64,000 nucleotides of DNA from Aurantiochytrium sp. KH105 (Eukaryota; Sar; Bigyra; Thraustochytrida; Thraustochytriidae), in contig BGKB01000063.1 in the NCBI GenBank assembly GCA_003116975.1, positions 186,001 to 250,000 of the forward strand, in the 5' to 3' direction. The number at the start of each line of letters is the position of its first letter. Within the stretch, counting starts at the first letter, position 1. Below are positions 1-9,424 of this stretch, one piece after another. The notes below the pieces were generated by a model, which saw nothing but the letters and a program-made list of their open reading frames with translations, was not told the DNA's origin and did no database searches. The position numbers and the translations under genes are program-made.

Positions 1-1855
1 CGGAGCGAAAGGGTTCCGCACAGAGAGGACTCGGAAGAAAGTCTTTAGCGCGTTCTCCGTGCCGCCAAAGTTGACTGTGAGTCAGAGGCATCACCAGCTG
101 CAGCCAAGGGAACCCATTACTGCATTATCTATTCGTGGTGGATGACTGACTCAATGAATCATAATAACTTATGTGGTGAGGTGACTTTCATCCCTTGATA
201 ATAGAGTTGATAAGAGGTGGAGAGGCTGACTGATGCATACACGTCAAGGGAAGCAGCAAGAGCGCCACGAGTGATGAAGACGGTATCTCCACTCCTCTCG
301 ATCTTACTCTTCTTCTCGGAGATCAATGGAGAGTCTGCTCCAACACGAGTACTGCGCGGAAGGCATCTTCAAGGAGAGGTGTGCTCCCTTTCAATCGCAG
401 ATCGTCAATACGCTTTGTTCGAGATCTGCTGCTGCTGGCTGAGCGAAGCCCCCCTCTTACTACTTTGCCGTTCATCTCTCTTCTTGGAAATGCCTGCTGC
501 TGCAGACGAGCGGCAGCGGCAGGCAGGCAACCAACAGCATCCAACACCATTTCATGTAACAGCGAGGGAACCAGCCCCGCTTCCCTTGCAGCAACAACTT
601 TCCGCCTTCGCGCATCTTGCTGCACCAGTCAAGCTACTTCACGTCTCGCAAAGACCAAGCCAAGCCAAGCCAAACCAAGCCAAGCCAAGCCAAGCCAAGC
701 CAAGCCAAGCCAAACTAAGCCAAGCAAGTCGAGCAAAGTCGAGCAACGCCAAGCAAGGTCGAGCAACGCAACTCCAAGTCGAGCAAAGACCAAGCCAATT
801 TACGCCAAGCAAGATCAAACCAAGCCAAGTCATGCCACGCCAAGCAAAGTCGAGCAACGCAACGCAAAGTCGAACAAAGTCGAGCAACGCAACTCCAAGT
901 CGAGCAAAGACCAAGCCAATTTACGCCAAGCAAGATCAAGCCAAGCCAAGTTACGCCACGCCAAGCAAAGTCGAGCAACGCAACGCAAGGTCGAACAAAG
1001 ACCAAGCCAATTCACGCCAAGCAAGATCAAGCCAAGCCAACAAAGTCCAAGCCACGCGAAGCGGCTGCGGCTGCGGCTGCGGCTCGCGCGTCGGAGACAA
1101 AGAGGAGGAGGAAGAGTTGCTCCCTGCTCTCGACGGCACGCCCTGCTCTCGATGGGTGCGCTCGCACACTCCCGGTCTGGATGTCGAGGGCCGCGCGTCC
1201 TAGGCGCTCGCTACCGCGAAGTCTACGCTGGCAGGGATTGGTTCCGCCTCGGGCATCGTGCCAGGTTGCAGCCTCAGAAAGACACGAGCACGAGGCCGAA
1301 GATGAGATGGCATGGCGCGGCTTGGCGTGGCGCGGCGCGACTCGGCGTGGCGCGATGATGGCCAGCATCAGCATCATCATCAGCATCATCATCAGCAGCG
1401 GCAGCAGCAGCAGCAGGCTGCGAAAGCTTGGCTGTGCGTGCACAAGCATCGGCTGCGACGAGAAGGAGGGATGGATGGATGGAAGGAAGACCCCCCGCTG
1501 CTGGCACAGCGGCGGCGGCGGCGGTCGGGGGGTGGGTGCTTGCACGCATCAGCATCGCGCCACCGGTACGTACTTTAAAGGCGGTGGCGTTAGCTGAAGG
1601 GTAGGCTGCGCGCCGGGGGACGCAAGTGCAACGAGATCCGGAGCCAAGGTGAAATGAGCTCGGAAGAGGATGTCAGGTCTCGACAAGCCCCAGCCTTTGC
1701 AAATCAAGCCAAGCCAAGCCAAGCCTTTCAAGCCAAAAGCAAACCCGTATGAGCATCGCGTCCGGTCAGAGCAAGAACTTGCGGGCATCGAGGTCATCGC
1801 CAAAAGCTAAAAGCTCTTGCTTCTAAAGAAGGTCATCGACACTGCAGCAAGCACA
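1..1855. repeat. Repeat-rich intergenic region with (CCAAG)n-derived arrays
   Basis: No convincing gene lies here. A near-perfect CCAAG/AAGCC pentamer run covers about 653-722. It decays into a longer degenerate pattern (AAGTCGAGCAACGC and CAAGCAAGATCAAGCCAAG blocks) to about 1065. Shorter tracts follow: GCGGCT near 1062-1085, CAGCAT near 1365-1398 and another AAGCC run at 1704-1735, only about 120 bases before the transporter start. Open frames of up to 328 codons cross the array in several frames and on both strands, as expected when a 5-base repeat lacks stops. Their translations are low complexity (QAKPS, LGLAWLG) and I do not treat them as genes. The first 200 bases show nothing recognisable. 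Confidence 0.75.
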
Positions 1856-3349
1856 ATGACTCGAACAAAGAACGCCGAAGTGGCGCCTCTGAGCGGCCCG
1901 GAGCAAGAGGGTGATGAGATCTGCTGCACGTGCGCGGGACGAACCTTCACCAAGGCAATGTGGTTCGTCTTTCTTGTCGTGTGCTTGAACATTGTGCTCT
2001 TCGCCGACCAGAATCTTCTCGCACCAGCACTCACACCCATTGCGCGCGAATTTGGCTTTGTGGAGAAATACGCCAACGGCACCGTCATTACGGAATACGA
2101 TGAGGACCTCGACGCATACGTTGCCGTCGTAGATGGAGACATGCGCGATCGCAAACTTGTCGGCGACATCACTCTCGCCTTCTTTGTGCTCGGTGGCACC
2201 ATTTCCCTCATCGTTGGCTATCTCACCGACGTCGTCAACCGCCGCAACACGCTGGCCGTTGTCATTGTACTTGGCGAGACCTCCTGCCTTGCAACCTATT
2301 TCACGACCACCTACTGGGGTCTCTTTGCTACGCGCGCGGCTACCGGCGTCGCGATCGGAGGTGCAATCCCTCTCATTTATTCGCTTTTTGGCGATCTTTT
2401 CTCGGTGAAGAATCGCGGCAAGGCCGTGGCCGCCGCGAGCATCGCGCAAGGCGCCGGGTCCGGAATCGGCCAAGTTCTTGCAGGCTTGATTATCAATGAC
2501 GAAGGAACCAATTGGCGCTTGCCCTTTGTCGTCGTGGCCGTGCCCGCGTACTTTCTCGTCATCATCCTGCTGCTCACTGTCAAGGAACCCGAGCGCGGCA
2601 CCAAAGAAGAGGCCTTTCAAGACCTCGATGAAGTCAACTATTCCGAGCGGATTTCGTGGGAGCAGGTCAAGACGCTCCTCAAGACTCCAACCTTTTTGCT
2701 CATCCTTTTGCAAGGCATTCCCGCTTCTCTGCCGTGGGGTGTCATTCAGGGGTATCTCAATGACTATTTGATCGAGGAAAAGGACGTGGACCGCAACCAA
2801 TCGGGCTTGGTTGTTTTGGGATTTGGCTTTGGAGCCATCCTCGGCGCCGTTGTCGGTGGCTTTCTCGCGGATCGCCTCGTCGACAAAAAGCGACGGATTC
2901 CTGTTGTCATGGGCGTCACTACCACAGTGGGTGCCTTTCCGCTCTTGGCACTCATCAATGCGGAACCCATGGCGGCCATTGCTTACACTCTCATCGCGAT
3001 CCCTTCGGGACTCATCATTGGTATCACTGGCTCTGCTGTACGGGTCATCCTTGTCAACACGATTGCACCAAGTGTGCGCGGAAGCGCCTTCAGCCTCTTT
3101 GCGCTGTCTGACGATATCGGCAAGGGTATGGGCGCCTATATCGTGAGTCTGCTCATTACCGCTGCGGGTTCGCGCGAGGCAGGACTTTCCATTTCTCTTT
3201 TGGGCTGGATTATCGGAGCCCTCTTCCACTTTTGTATGGTTTTCACCGTTGAGAAGGACTATCAGCGAACGCAGGACCATCTTGCCACAGCGCTCCTTCC
3301 GGAGGCTGGCACGTTGGCTGCGGGCAAGCCTGGAAAGCTCCAAATCTAA
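1856..3349 (+). CDS. MFS transporter, Spinster-like
   Basis: A 497-residue major facilitator superfamily carrier with about twelve membrane segments. The N-terminus is a short polar stretch containing CCTCAGR. The first helix reads WFVFLVVCLNIVLFADQNLL, and the loop after helix 2 carries the MFS signature GYLTDVVNRR. A second copy of that signature, FLADRLVDKKRR, follows helix 8, as expected for the duplicated 6+6 fold. The ADQNLLAPALTPIAREF segment resembles Spinster proteins (Spns), which export lysophospholipids or sphingosine-1-phosphate. The substrate here is inferred only from family resemblance. The ATG at 1856 has A at -3. An in-frame extension further upstream has no ATG. The gene converges on the hydrolase at 3645. 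A (CCAAG)n tract lies in its promoter region. Confidence 0.88.
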   Translation: MTRTKNAEVAPLSGPEQEGDEICCTCAGRTFTKAMWFVFLVVCLNIVLFADQNLLAPALTPIAREFGFVEKYANGTVITEYDEDLDAYVAVVDGDMRDRKLVGDITLAFFVLGGTISLIVGYLTDVVNRRNTLAVVIVLGETSCLATYFTTTYWGLFATRAATGVAIGGAIPLIYSLFGDLFSVKNRGKAVAAASIAQGAGSGIGQVLAGLIINDEGTNWRLPFVVVAVPAYFLVIILLLTVKEPERGTKEEAFQDLDEVNYSERISWEQVKTLLKTPTFLLILLQGIPASLPWGVIQGYLNDYLIEEKDVDRNQSGLVVLGFGFGAILGAVVGGFLADRLVDKKRRIPVVMGVTTTVGAFPLLALINAEPMAAIAYTLIAIPSGLIIGITGSAVRVILVNTIAPSVRGSAFSLFALSDDIGKGMGAYIVSLLITAAGSREAGLSISLLGWIIGALFHFCMVFTVEKDYQRTQDHLATALLPEAGTLAAGKPGKLQI

Positions 3350-3644
3350 GTTCAATGGGAGACACGCGATGGACGATGACAAATCATCACAGTCCATTCA
3401 TTGATACCATGCACTGCACAGCTTGTGTTTGGTTGGCTGACCTACATGCCGCCACCCTCTTTTCTTTTTATTTGGCTTGAATGCTCTGGGAGGTGGTGGC
3501 GCCCAATCCCGGCGAATCCAAAATGGCGACAAGGATGAAAAAAGGAAACATCCTCAAAATGCTTTGAGCGTTTCCCTTATTATTTTTTGTTATAACTTAT
3601 GCAAACAACGTTCACCACTGCATTACATGATGATGAATTCAGAG
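3350..3644. other. Convergent 3' region
   Basis: This 295-base gap between two convergent genes is AT-richer than the coding DNA. It contains T-rich stretches that could supply 3'-end signals for the minus-strand hydrolase (TTTATT at 3467-3472, which is AATAAA on the minus strand). I see no gene. Confidence 0.5.
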
Positions 3645-4895
3645 TCAGGCCTGCGACTTGAGTCGCCGCGCCGTATAGTCGGCGACATGCGAGAGCGCAC
3701 TTGTGGCTTCCTGACGAAAGAGGGGCCACAATAGCGGATAAATGTGCGGGGTTTCCTTGCCCGTGTGAAGTTCGACCTCCTTTTGGGCCTCATGGAGCTT
3801 TGTCTTGAATCGCATAATGTCGTCGCGAAAGACCTCGCGCTCTCCAACCGTGAGCATGAGAGGCGGAAGGTGGTCCACCTCAGCGTGAATGGGCGAGATC
3901 TGGGGGTGTGTGAGTGCTAGCTCGTGGTTGCCCGCATAAGAAACGGAAAAGTCGTGCAAGAGCTCAGGGCCGGCGACAAAATCAGTCTCCAAAAACAGCT
4001 TGTGCGACTCGCTCTTGACGTCGTGGTCCATCCAAGGAGAAAAGAGGACGAGCCCAGAAAGCGCGCCAATATCTTCATGCTTGTCACGGCGGAAGGCGTG
4101 CTCCGCGACGCCGAGGGCCAGACCGCCCCCCGCAGAATCGCCGCCCACCACCACAGATGAAGGCTTCACGCCGAAATCGCCGACAACCGCGTCGTACGCG
4201 CGATAGCAAAAATGAAGGTTCTCGGGGAACTTGGTCTCCGGCGCCAGAGGATACTCGATCGAAAGAACGCCGCACTTGACGCCGTGTTTCTTCTCCAAAA
4301 GCGTCAGGAGCTCTGTGTGCGCCAAAACGTACATACCTGCGTTGCCTGTTGCGTAGCCACCGCCGTGGTAGTAAAGGATCACCGGACAGCTCCCGAGCTT
4401 CGTGTCCGAGGACCGGGTGATCCAAAGAGCATCCTCGCTACCCTTTCCGAGGCCAAGGTCAACGTTGCTTACGTGACCGCCGAAAAGGGGCGCCGCAAGC
4501 CGTTGCATGCTCGCATAGCCGTCAATCATGTTGCGCGAGGCCTTGACATGCCCGATTCTCGCTGAAAACCCGAGGACTTTGACGACGATTTCATCCAAAA
4601 TGCTCCAATAAGGATGTTCACTCTTGCCCAGCAAGCGGCGGACCGCAATTATGCACGTCTTTCGCAAGATGTAGACGGCGCATTGCGCCATATGGATTGA
4701 ATGTTCGTACGTTTTCCGCGACGACTCGATCGAATGGTTGTGTACCGCCATCGCGGCAAAGGCGCCAATGGCGATGGCCCACCGCTGTCTGCGCAGCCAC
4801 CTCGTGATGAGCGCTCCAAAGACCATCCTCCGTACGGTGTCCAGCATTCCCGACGACGCAGCCGCTGGCTTTTCCGTCCCTTTGCTCGACGCCAT
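3645..4895 (-). CDS. Membrane-anchored alpha/beta hydrolase (HSL family, fold-3)
   Basis: A 416-residue serine hydrolase of the hormone-sensitive-lipase branch (Abhydrolase_3; relatives are arylacetamide deacetylase and steryl acetyl hydrolases). It likely cleaves acyl or acetyl esters. The oxyanion-hole motif HGGGYATG is at residues 177-184. The nucleophile elbow GDSAGG is at 252-257 with Ser254 as nucleophile. The histidine is probably His384 (TPHIYP). Where the family has the acid in a DPLRD block, this protein reads GEREVFRDD, so Glu354 may replace Asp. Hydrophobic stretches at about 38-52 and 67-85 suggest an ER-type membrane anchor. The ATG at 4895 is preferred because codons upstream in frame lack a methionine. 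Its promoter carries (GCTA)n immediately upstream. Confidence 0.87.
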   Translation of the reverse strand: MASSKGTEKPAAASSGMLDTVRRMVFGALITRWLRRQRWAIAIGAFAAMAVHNHSIESSRKTYEHSIHMAQCAVYILRKTCIIAVRRLLGKSEHPYWSILDEIVVKVLGFSARIGHVKASRNMIDGYASMQRLAAPLFGGHVSNVDLGLGKGSEDALWITRSSDTKLGSCPVILYYHGGGYATGNAGMYVLAHTELLTLLEKKHGVKCGVLSIEYPLAPETKFPENLHFCYRAYDAVVGDFGVKPSSVVVGGDSAGGGLALGVAEHAFRRDKHEDIGALSGLVLFSPWMDHDVKSESHKLFLETDFVAGPELLHDFSVSYAGNHELALTHPQISPIHAEVDHLPPLMLTVGEREVFRDDIMRFKTKLHEAQKEVELHTGKETPHIYPLLWPLFRQEATSALSHVADYTARRLKSQA

Positions 4896-6046
4896 AATGA
4901 GCAAGTCTTGCGCCCCTGTACTAGCTAGCTAGCTAGCTAGCTAGCTAGCTAGCAAGCAAGCAATCAAGGCAGCAGCTACCCTGCTCAGCACTCGAGTGCT
5001 GCTCTCGCTTGCTGCTCTCAACTTTGCAACTCCCGCGTTATGGTTTTGGGTCTGCCCTGCACTGCAACGCTGTACTGCACTGCACTGCACTGCACTGCAC
5101 TGCACTGCACGGCGCGCAAAGCCCTGAATACTCCAACAAACACTGTAGTACTGCCTCGGCCAACGCGCACTTTCGCACGGGTATACTGCTCCGCGCACTC
5201 GACCTCGCGCGCGAGCCCGGTCTGTCTGCCACGCGCGCAAACACTAGCTCGTGCGTGCCCTTCCTGCTCTGCCTCTGCTTGTGTCGCTTGTGTCGCTTGC
5301 ACGCGCTCCGCCTCCCTTCCCTTCAAGAGAGGCGCCGCGGGGGCACGCGAGGACTCTAAACGGACCCGGCGCAGAATGGCTGCCATATGTCGCGCGGAGG
5401 GGCGCGGGGGACAGATGCGAGCAGGGCTGGTGCAGAGGTCCGGTGTGCTTCCCCTAATGGGACGCGCGACGCCCTGCGCAATCCCAGGGCCAAGAAAGCG
5501 AGAGTGAGGGAGGTATGCATCGTGCCGCGCCGCCGTTGTTCTGCGCGGGGGAAATCGGCACGGCGAGGCTGACGAGGGAATGTGCTCGCTCGCTTGCGTG
5601 CCCGCTCGCTCGCCCGCTCCGCTTGTGCTTGTGCTTGCTCGCTTGTGCGGCTGGCGTGGACGGTGCGACTGATGATGACGACGCGTCGATGTCTACACGA
5701 AGTGGCGTATTCGTCCGTTAGACCCATAAAACTGTAAAGCAGTGCGGAGCAGAGAGGAATGGAGCGCAGATGATTGAGAAGTCGAGGTATGTACAAGGTC
5801 TTCGAGGAGCACTTGCATCGCGAGTTGTTGCTGGGCCGAAGCGAGTGAGGAGAGACGCAGATGACGCTTGCATTTCCTTTTCTTCATAAATTTTTATGCG
5901 GCGAGAAAATCGTGAAAGAGTATGAAAGACGGACGGACACCTAACAATAGTGACAGACACACGAAACGTGCATGAGACACAAGTGCGGGTGTGCACGGCG
6001 CGGACCAGCTAGCAGATAAAAGATGAGCCAAGACAAGTAAAGCGCC
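4896..6046. repeat. Divergent promoter region with (CTAG)n and (TGCAC)n microsatellites
   Basis: This 1.15 kb separates the hydrolase (-) from the TPR gene (+), so both promoters must lie here. A CTAG tetramer run spans about 4918-4953, directly at the hydrolase start. A TGCAC pentamer run spans about 5074-5110. The rest is GC-rich (CGCTCGCTTG-like) with no homology I recognise. Short open frames are present on both strands but have no conserved features. Confidence 0.7.
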
Positions 6047-7936
6047 ATGGCGAACACCCTGGGAGGGAATCGTCGCACAAGCGGCGGGCAGGCATACTCG
6101 TCGCTCAAGAGCGGCAAGCTTCGTCCTGTGCTTGGAGGAGATGACCCCGAAGATGAAGCCAAGCGCGAGGAGAAAACTGACGCAGACCATCTCCGGCTGG
6201 ACGCAAAGATATCGCACGAGGAAGATCTTGTCGTCGCAGCACCAGAGGATCAACTAGGTGCACTTGCAGCGCAGGAAGAAAAGGATGCGGCCACCGCATT
6301 AGAGGAACGTCTCAAAAGTGACATTGGTCGTGCCCAGAGCGCAGGCCGACAAGCGATCGAGGATGGCGACTTAATCGGCGCTGTCGCGTGCTACACTGAA
6401 GCAATAGAGATGCTCGAGGGCGAGGAATATCCAAGATGGAAGGCAAAGCTCCTGCTTCGTCGTGCGCGAACGCATGCGCTTCGTGGGGGCATGTTTCAAT
6501 GTATCGATGACGCCGCAGAAGCCGCAGCGCTGGAGCCAAACATGCAAAAGGCTTATGTTCTTCAAGGACACGCATTGCTTGCAACGCAACAATATGGTCC
6601 CGCATCGGAGTGTTTTCGGCGTGGGCTCCGAGACCACCCACACGACCCAGATCTTCGGCAAGGATTCGAAGAGGCTCTGCGCTGCATTCAGAGCTCCCGG
6701 CACAGCTTTGTACGATGCAGCGAAGGAACTCAGCCATGCGGGGAAAAATTCGCAGAGGTGACATGCGGAGATTTCACATCGATTGAAGAATCAAATTGGA
6801 TATGCAATGAAGCGAAACGCGGACTCTCCTTCGACCTCAAGGACGTCTTTGATACCGAAAAAGAGCGTCTCCACAAGCGCGGACTTGACCAGGATCCTTA
6901 CAATGCGCACGAAGAGCTCGAAGAAATTCTCTCTTTTTTGCATCGGGCTCGCGTCGAGCTCTTCACTCTCTTTTGCGCATATCTCAACTTTCCACGTGAT
7001 GCTCCCACAGCGGATGCTGCGATGAAACTGCTCAACGACAGGAAAGATGCTGCAATGACGGGTTCGGCCAAGGAAAAGCAAAAGATGCGCATGCTAGACC
7101 TGAGCAACTCGAGTCGGGGCGTTGGCAGCGCGTTGGACCCTCGGCGCATTCCATTAGGACGCTGGACGCGCATGACGGAAGAGCAATTTTATCAATTCGC
7201 CGAGCGACATTTGCTCACTGACAGCTTTGACGAGACTCATGTGGCAAACGTCTGGGCGCAGATTGTTCAAGACTCGGCCAGAACATCCTCACGGAGCGAG
7301 CTCGAGACGATTGGATTTCCTAAATTCATAGAAGGCGTTGCGCGTCTTGCGTGCCGTCGTTACCACGCGAGAACCGTGGACCGCGCCGAACGAGGAGCGC
7401 GGACTGTACCCATTTCGCAACGCTTATTTTATGCATTCGACAAGCATATTCTGGCCTCATCCGAAGTGTATTCGACCTTGCGGGCGGAAGTTGCCCGCGC
7501 GTCTATATATGATAACCGTCTTCGTACCAAGTTGCTCAGCGTCCCCAGCACCATTGTTGTTCGCAAGTCGCACGAGCTCAAGCTTTCCCGCGTGTACGAT
7601 TATTTTAAGCCGGCAACGGAAGAGGCCATGACCATGCAAGAGCTGCTGGACATGTGTTTGCGGATCCGTCTTGTTGACAAACGTGGACGAAATTTGGATG
7701 ATATCAAGGACGCTGCGGTGGCTGCGATCAGGTTCACGGGAGATCTCTCATTCAGATGTATCTCCTTTTCGGACTTTGGTGACATTATTTTGTTTTGGTG
7801 CGATGTACTCTCAAGGGATGCGGATATTGTGCCTTTCAATCAGCGTCTTGAAGCCTTCATTTCAGAGCGAATTATCAAGCCAGCACAGCGTCATGCCGGA
7901 CTCCGTGCGAGCCAGGCGCACCAATCCAAAAAATGA
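6047..7936 (+). CDS. TPR-repeat protein with conserved C-terminal region
   Basis: A 629-residue soluble protein. Residues 1-90 are charged and probably disordered. Three tetratricopeptide repeats follow at about 95-200 (AGRQAIEDGDLIGAVACYTEAIEM begins the first; ALEPNMQKAYVLQGHALL the junction of the second and third). This is the STI1/TTC type that binds peptides or chaperone tails. The remaining 430 residues are helical. They include FPKFIEGVARLA near residue 425, a pattern seen in calcium-binding-like modules of many stramenopile cytoskeletal and flagellar proteins, although I see no intact EF-hand loop. The exact function is unknown. The ATG at 6047 (GCCATGG) is a strong start. Confidence 0.82.
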   Translation: MANTLGGNRRTSGGQAYSSLKSGKLRPVLGGDDPEDEAKREEKTDADHLRLDAKISHEEDLVVAAPEDQLGALAAQEEKDAATALEERLKSDIGRAQSAGRQAIEDGDLIGAVACYTEAIEMLEGEEYPRWKAKLLLRRARTHALRGGMFQCIDDAAEAAALEPNMQKAYVLQGHALLATQQYGPASECFRRGLRDHPHDPDLRQGFEEALRCIQSSRHSFVRCSEGTQPCGEKFAEVTCGDFTSIEESNWICNEAKRGLSFDLKDVFDTEKERLHKRGLDQDPYNAHEELEEILSFLHRARVELFTLFCAYLNFPRDAPTADAAMKLLNDRKDAAMTGSAKEKQKMRMLDLSNSSRGVGSALDPRRIPLGRWTRMTEEQFYQFAERHLLTDSFDETHVANVWAQIVQDSARTSSRSELETIGFPKFIEGVARLACRRYHARTVDRAERGARTVPISQRLFYAFDKHILASSEVYSTLRAEVARASIYDNRLRTKLLSVPSTIVVRKSHELKLSRVYDYFKPATEEAMTMQELLDMCLRIRLVDKRGRNLDDIKDAAVAAIRFTGDLSFRCISFSDFGDIILFWCDVLSRDADIVPFNQRLEAFISERIIKPAQRHAGLRASQAHQSKK

Positions 7937-8128
7937 AACGAATGGGCGCGTGCGTGGCTCGTTCGTATGTAAAATAAGGCTTAAACCAACATCAAGTCGA
8001 AACGAAACGGACCAGAACTTTGTACGGACGTCAAAGGACAAGGAAAAATAAGGAAACCACAAGGGCCGGGCTGTAAAGAGGGGAAAAAAGAAGTTTTAAA
8101 AAAATGAAAATAGGGCCTATCCTCGCCG

Positions 8129-9322
8129 CTAGTGATCGGGAATACATAAAACTTGTCGCAGAGTCTCGTTGAGAAAGGAAAAGTCGCCGTCGTTGAGAAT
8201 GAGGACGTCGTAGATTTCCTTGTACTCCTCGAGACGCTCCGTTACGTTAAAGTTGAGAAATCCTACCTTGAGTTCGCGTGTGGCGCGCACGTCCTCGGAA
8301 AGAAGGCCTTCCGACATGTGCACATCGCCTGTGCTGTCGCCCACGAGCAGCACCGTGGCGTCTTCGTCATCGCCCCATGACGCCAAAAGCTGCTGCCGCG
8401 CCTCGGGCGCAGCATGCGTAAAGCGCTTATTGAGCACCTGAAACGGTTCTCGACCGGCAAGCTCGGCCTCAAAGCCTCGCAGTGTTCCATTCTCGTTAAA
8501 GCAAAACTTGTTGGAAACTATTGTGATGTTGTCATAAAGCTGGCCGCGCTGGCGTAGAACTTCCTCGAGAACGTCTGCGATGCCGGCCGAGAAAATAAGA
8601 ACAGGAATTCCAGCTTTGGAGAGCATGCTAAGGAACTCGGGCACGCCGGCACGCAGCTCGACTCGAGCGCGTCGCACCGCCTCGGCAACGTATTCCTTGC
8701 GAAAGCCGGCTTCCTTGAGCGCCTCGTGCGCCTTTTCGACCCATTCGACCATATACTTGTACTTTTGCTCGTGCGAGATCTCGGCAGAGATCTCGAGAGG
8801 AAAGTACTTTTCCTGCAGGCCACGCGCCACGCGATGGTACGAGTCGGGCAGCAAGCCGCACTCTTCAATTGTGCGGTGACACGAGTATCCGCGTTCCTCG
8901 CCGACCCAAAACGTCGTCATCGTGTAGTCAAAGTCAATCACCACGCGCAACTTGTCTTTGCCGGCTCGCTTGAGCATTTCAATCTTCTCTGCAGCTGCCT
9001 CGGGATCTGTGAGAATCCGCTCGCCCTGCTTGAACGCGGCATCCCGCGGATCTGCGTGGAAACCACGTTTCTGCTGGCCCTGCGAGGAGGGCGCGCCCAC
9101 TGCGTGTCGCTTGCGGACGCCGGACAAGAGCGCCCCGGCGAAGACCGCGGCCCAGACGGCCGTGCCCAAGCCCGCCGCCGTGGCGTTGACCTCGCTCATC
9201 CTGGCCCTGGTCCCCGTCGCCGCTGCCGCCTGCGCCGTGGCCTCTGTTGCGCTCTCGGGCTTTGCTAAAAGGGGCCGGGTTTGCGTCAGGCGAGTCGTTG
9301 CGCGGCGTGCGCCAGCTAGCAT
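8129..9322 (-). CDS. Pyrimidine (cytosolic-III type) 5'-nucleotidase, UMPH-1 family
   Basis: A 397-residue HAD-superfamily nucleotidase that dephosphorylates pyrimidine nucleoside monophosphates (NT5C3/UMPH-1 family). The nucleophile motif DFDYTMT is at residues 130-136 (Asp130, Asp132). The motif II serine lies in SAG at 245-247, the motif III lysine is near 299, and GDSTGD at 328-333 binds magnesium. Compared with the usual roughly 300 residues there is a 110-residue N-terminal extension. It is Arg/Ala-rich and acid-poor for its first 22 residues, then has a hydrophobic segment at about 48-69. This suggests mitochondrial targeting or a membrane anchor, as some animal paralogues have. The ATG at 9322 is the first methionine. 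Confidence 0.9.
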   Translation of the reverse strand: MLAGARRATTRLTQTRPLLAKPESATEATAQAAAATGTRARMSEVNATAAGLGTAVWAAVFAGALLSGVRKRHAVGAPSSQGQQKRGFHADPRDAAFKQGERILTDPEAAAEKIEMLKRAGKDKLRVVIDFDYTMTTFWVGEERGYSCHRTIEECGLLPDSYHRVARGLQEKYFPLEISAEISHEQKYKYMVEWVEKAHEALKEAGFRKEYVAEAVRRARVELRAGVPEFLSMLSKAGIPVLIFSAGIADVLEEVLRQRGQLYDNITIVSNKFCFNENGTLRGFEAELAGREPFQVLNKRFTHAAPEARQQLLASWGDDEDATVLLVGDSTGDVHMSEGLLSEDVRATRELKVGFLNFNVTERLEEYKEIYDVLILNDGDFSFLNETLRQVLCIPDH

Positions 9323-9337
9323 CAAGCTGCACGGCGA

Positions 9338-9408
9338 TCAGGCGATCGATTGATCGAATCGATCGATCGACGGCGATCGATTCGTTCGATTGATCGATTG
9401 TTGGCTGG
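9338..9408. repeat. GATC/ATCGAT-rich low-complexity tract
   Basis: About 70 bases made almost entirely of ATCGATTG and GATCGATC units, many of them self-complementary. The tract sits just upstream of the nucleotidase start and 17 bases beyond the 3' end of the anoctamin gene. It is a simple repeat that could also fold. No function can be assigned. Confidence 0.7.
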
Positions 9409-9424
9409 CGATTCCCGGAATTCT

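Noticed and set aside
217-1203. Open frames of 60-328 codons over the pentamer array
   Set aside because: A five-base repeat without stop codons leaves all frames open. The products are low complexity and overlap on both strands.
1823-3397. 524-codon minus-strand frame opposite the MFS transporter
   Set aside because: It is a shadow of a GC-rich gene. Its translation has no domain or hydrophobic pattern, while the plus frame shows twelve membrane segments.
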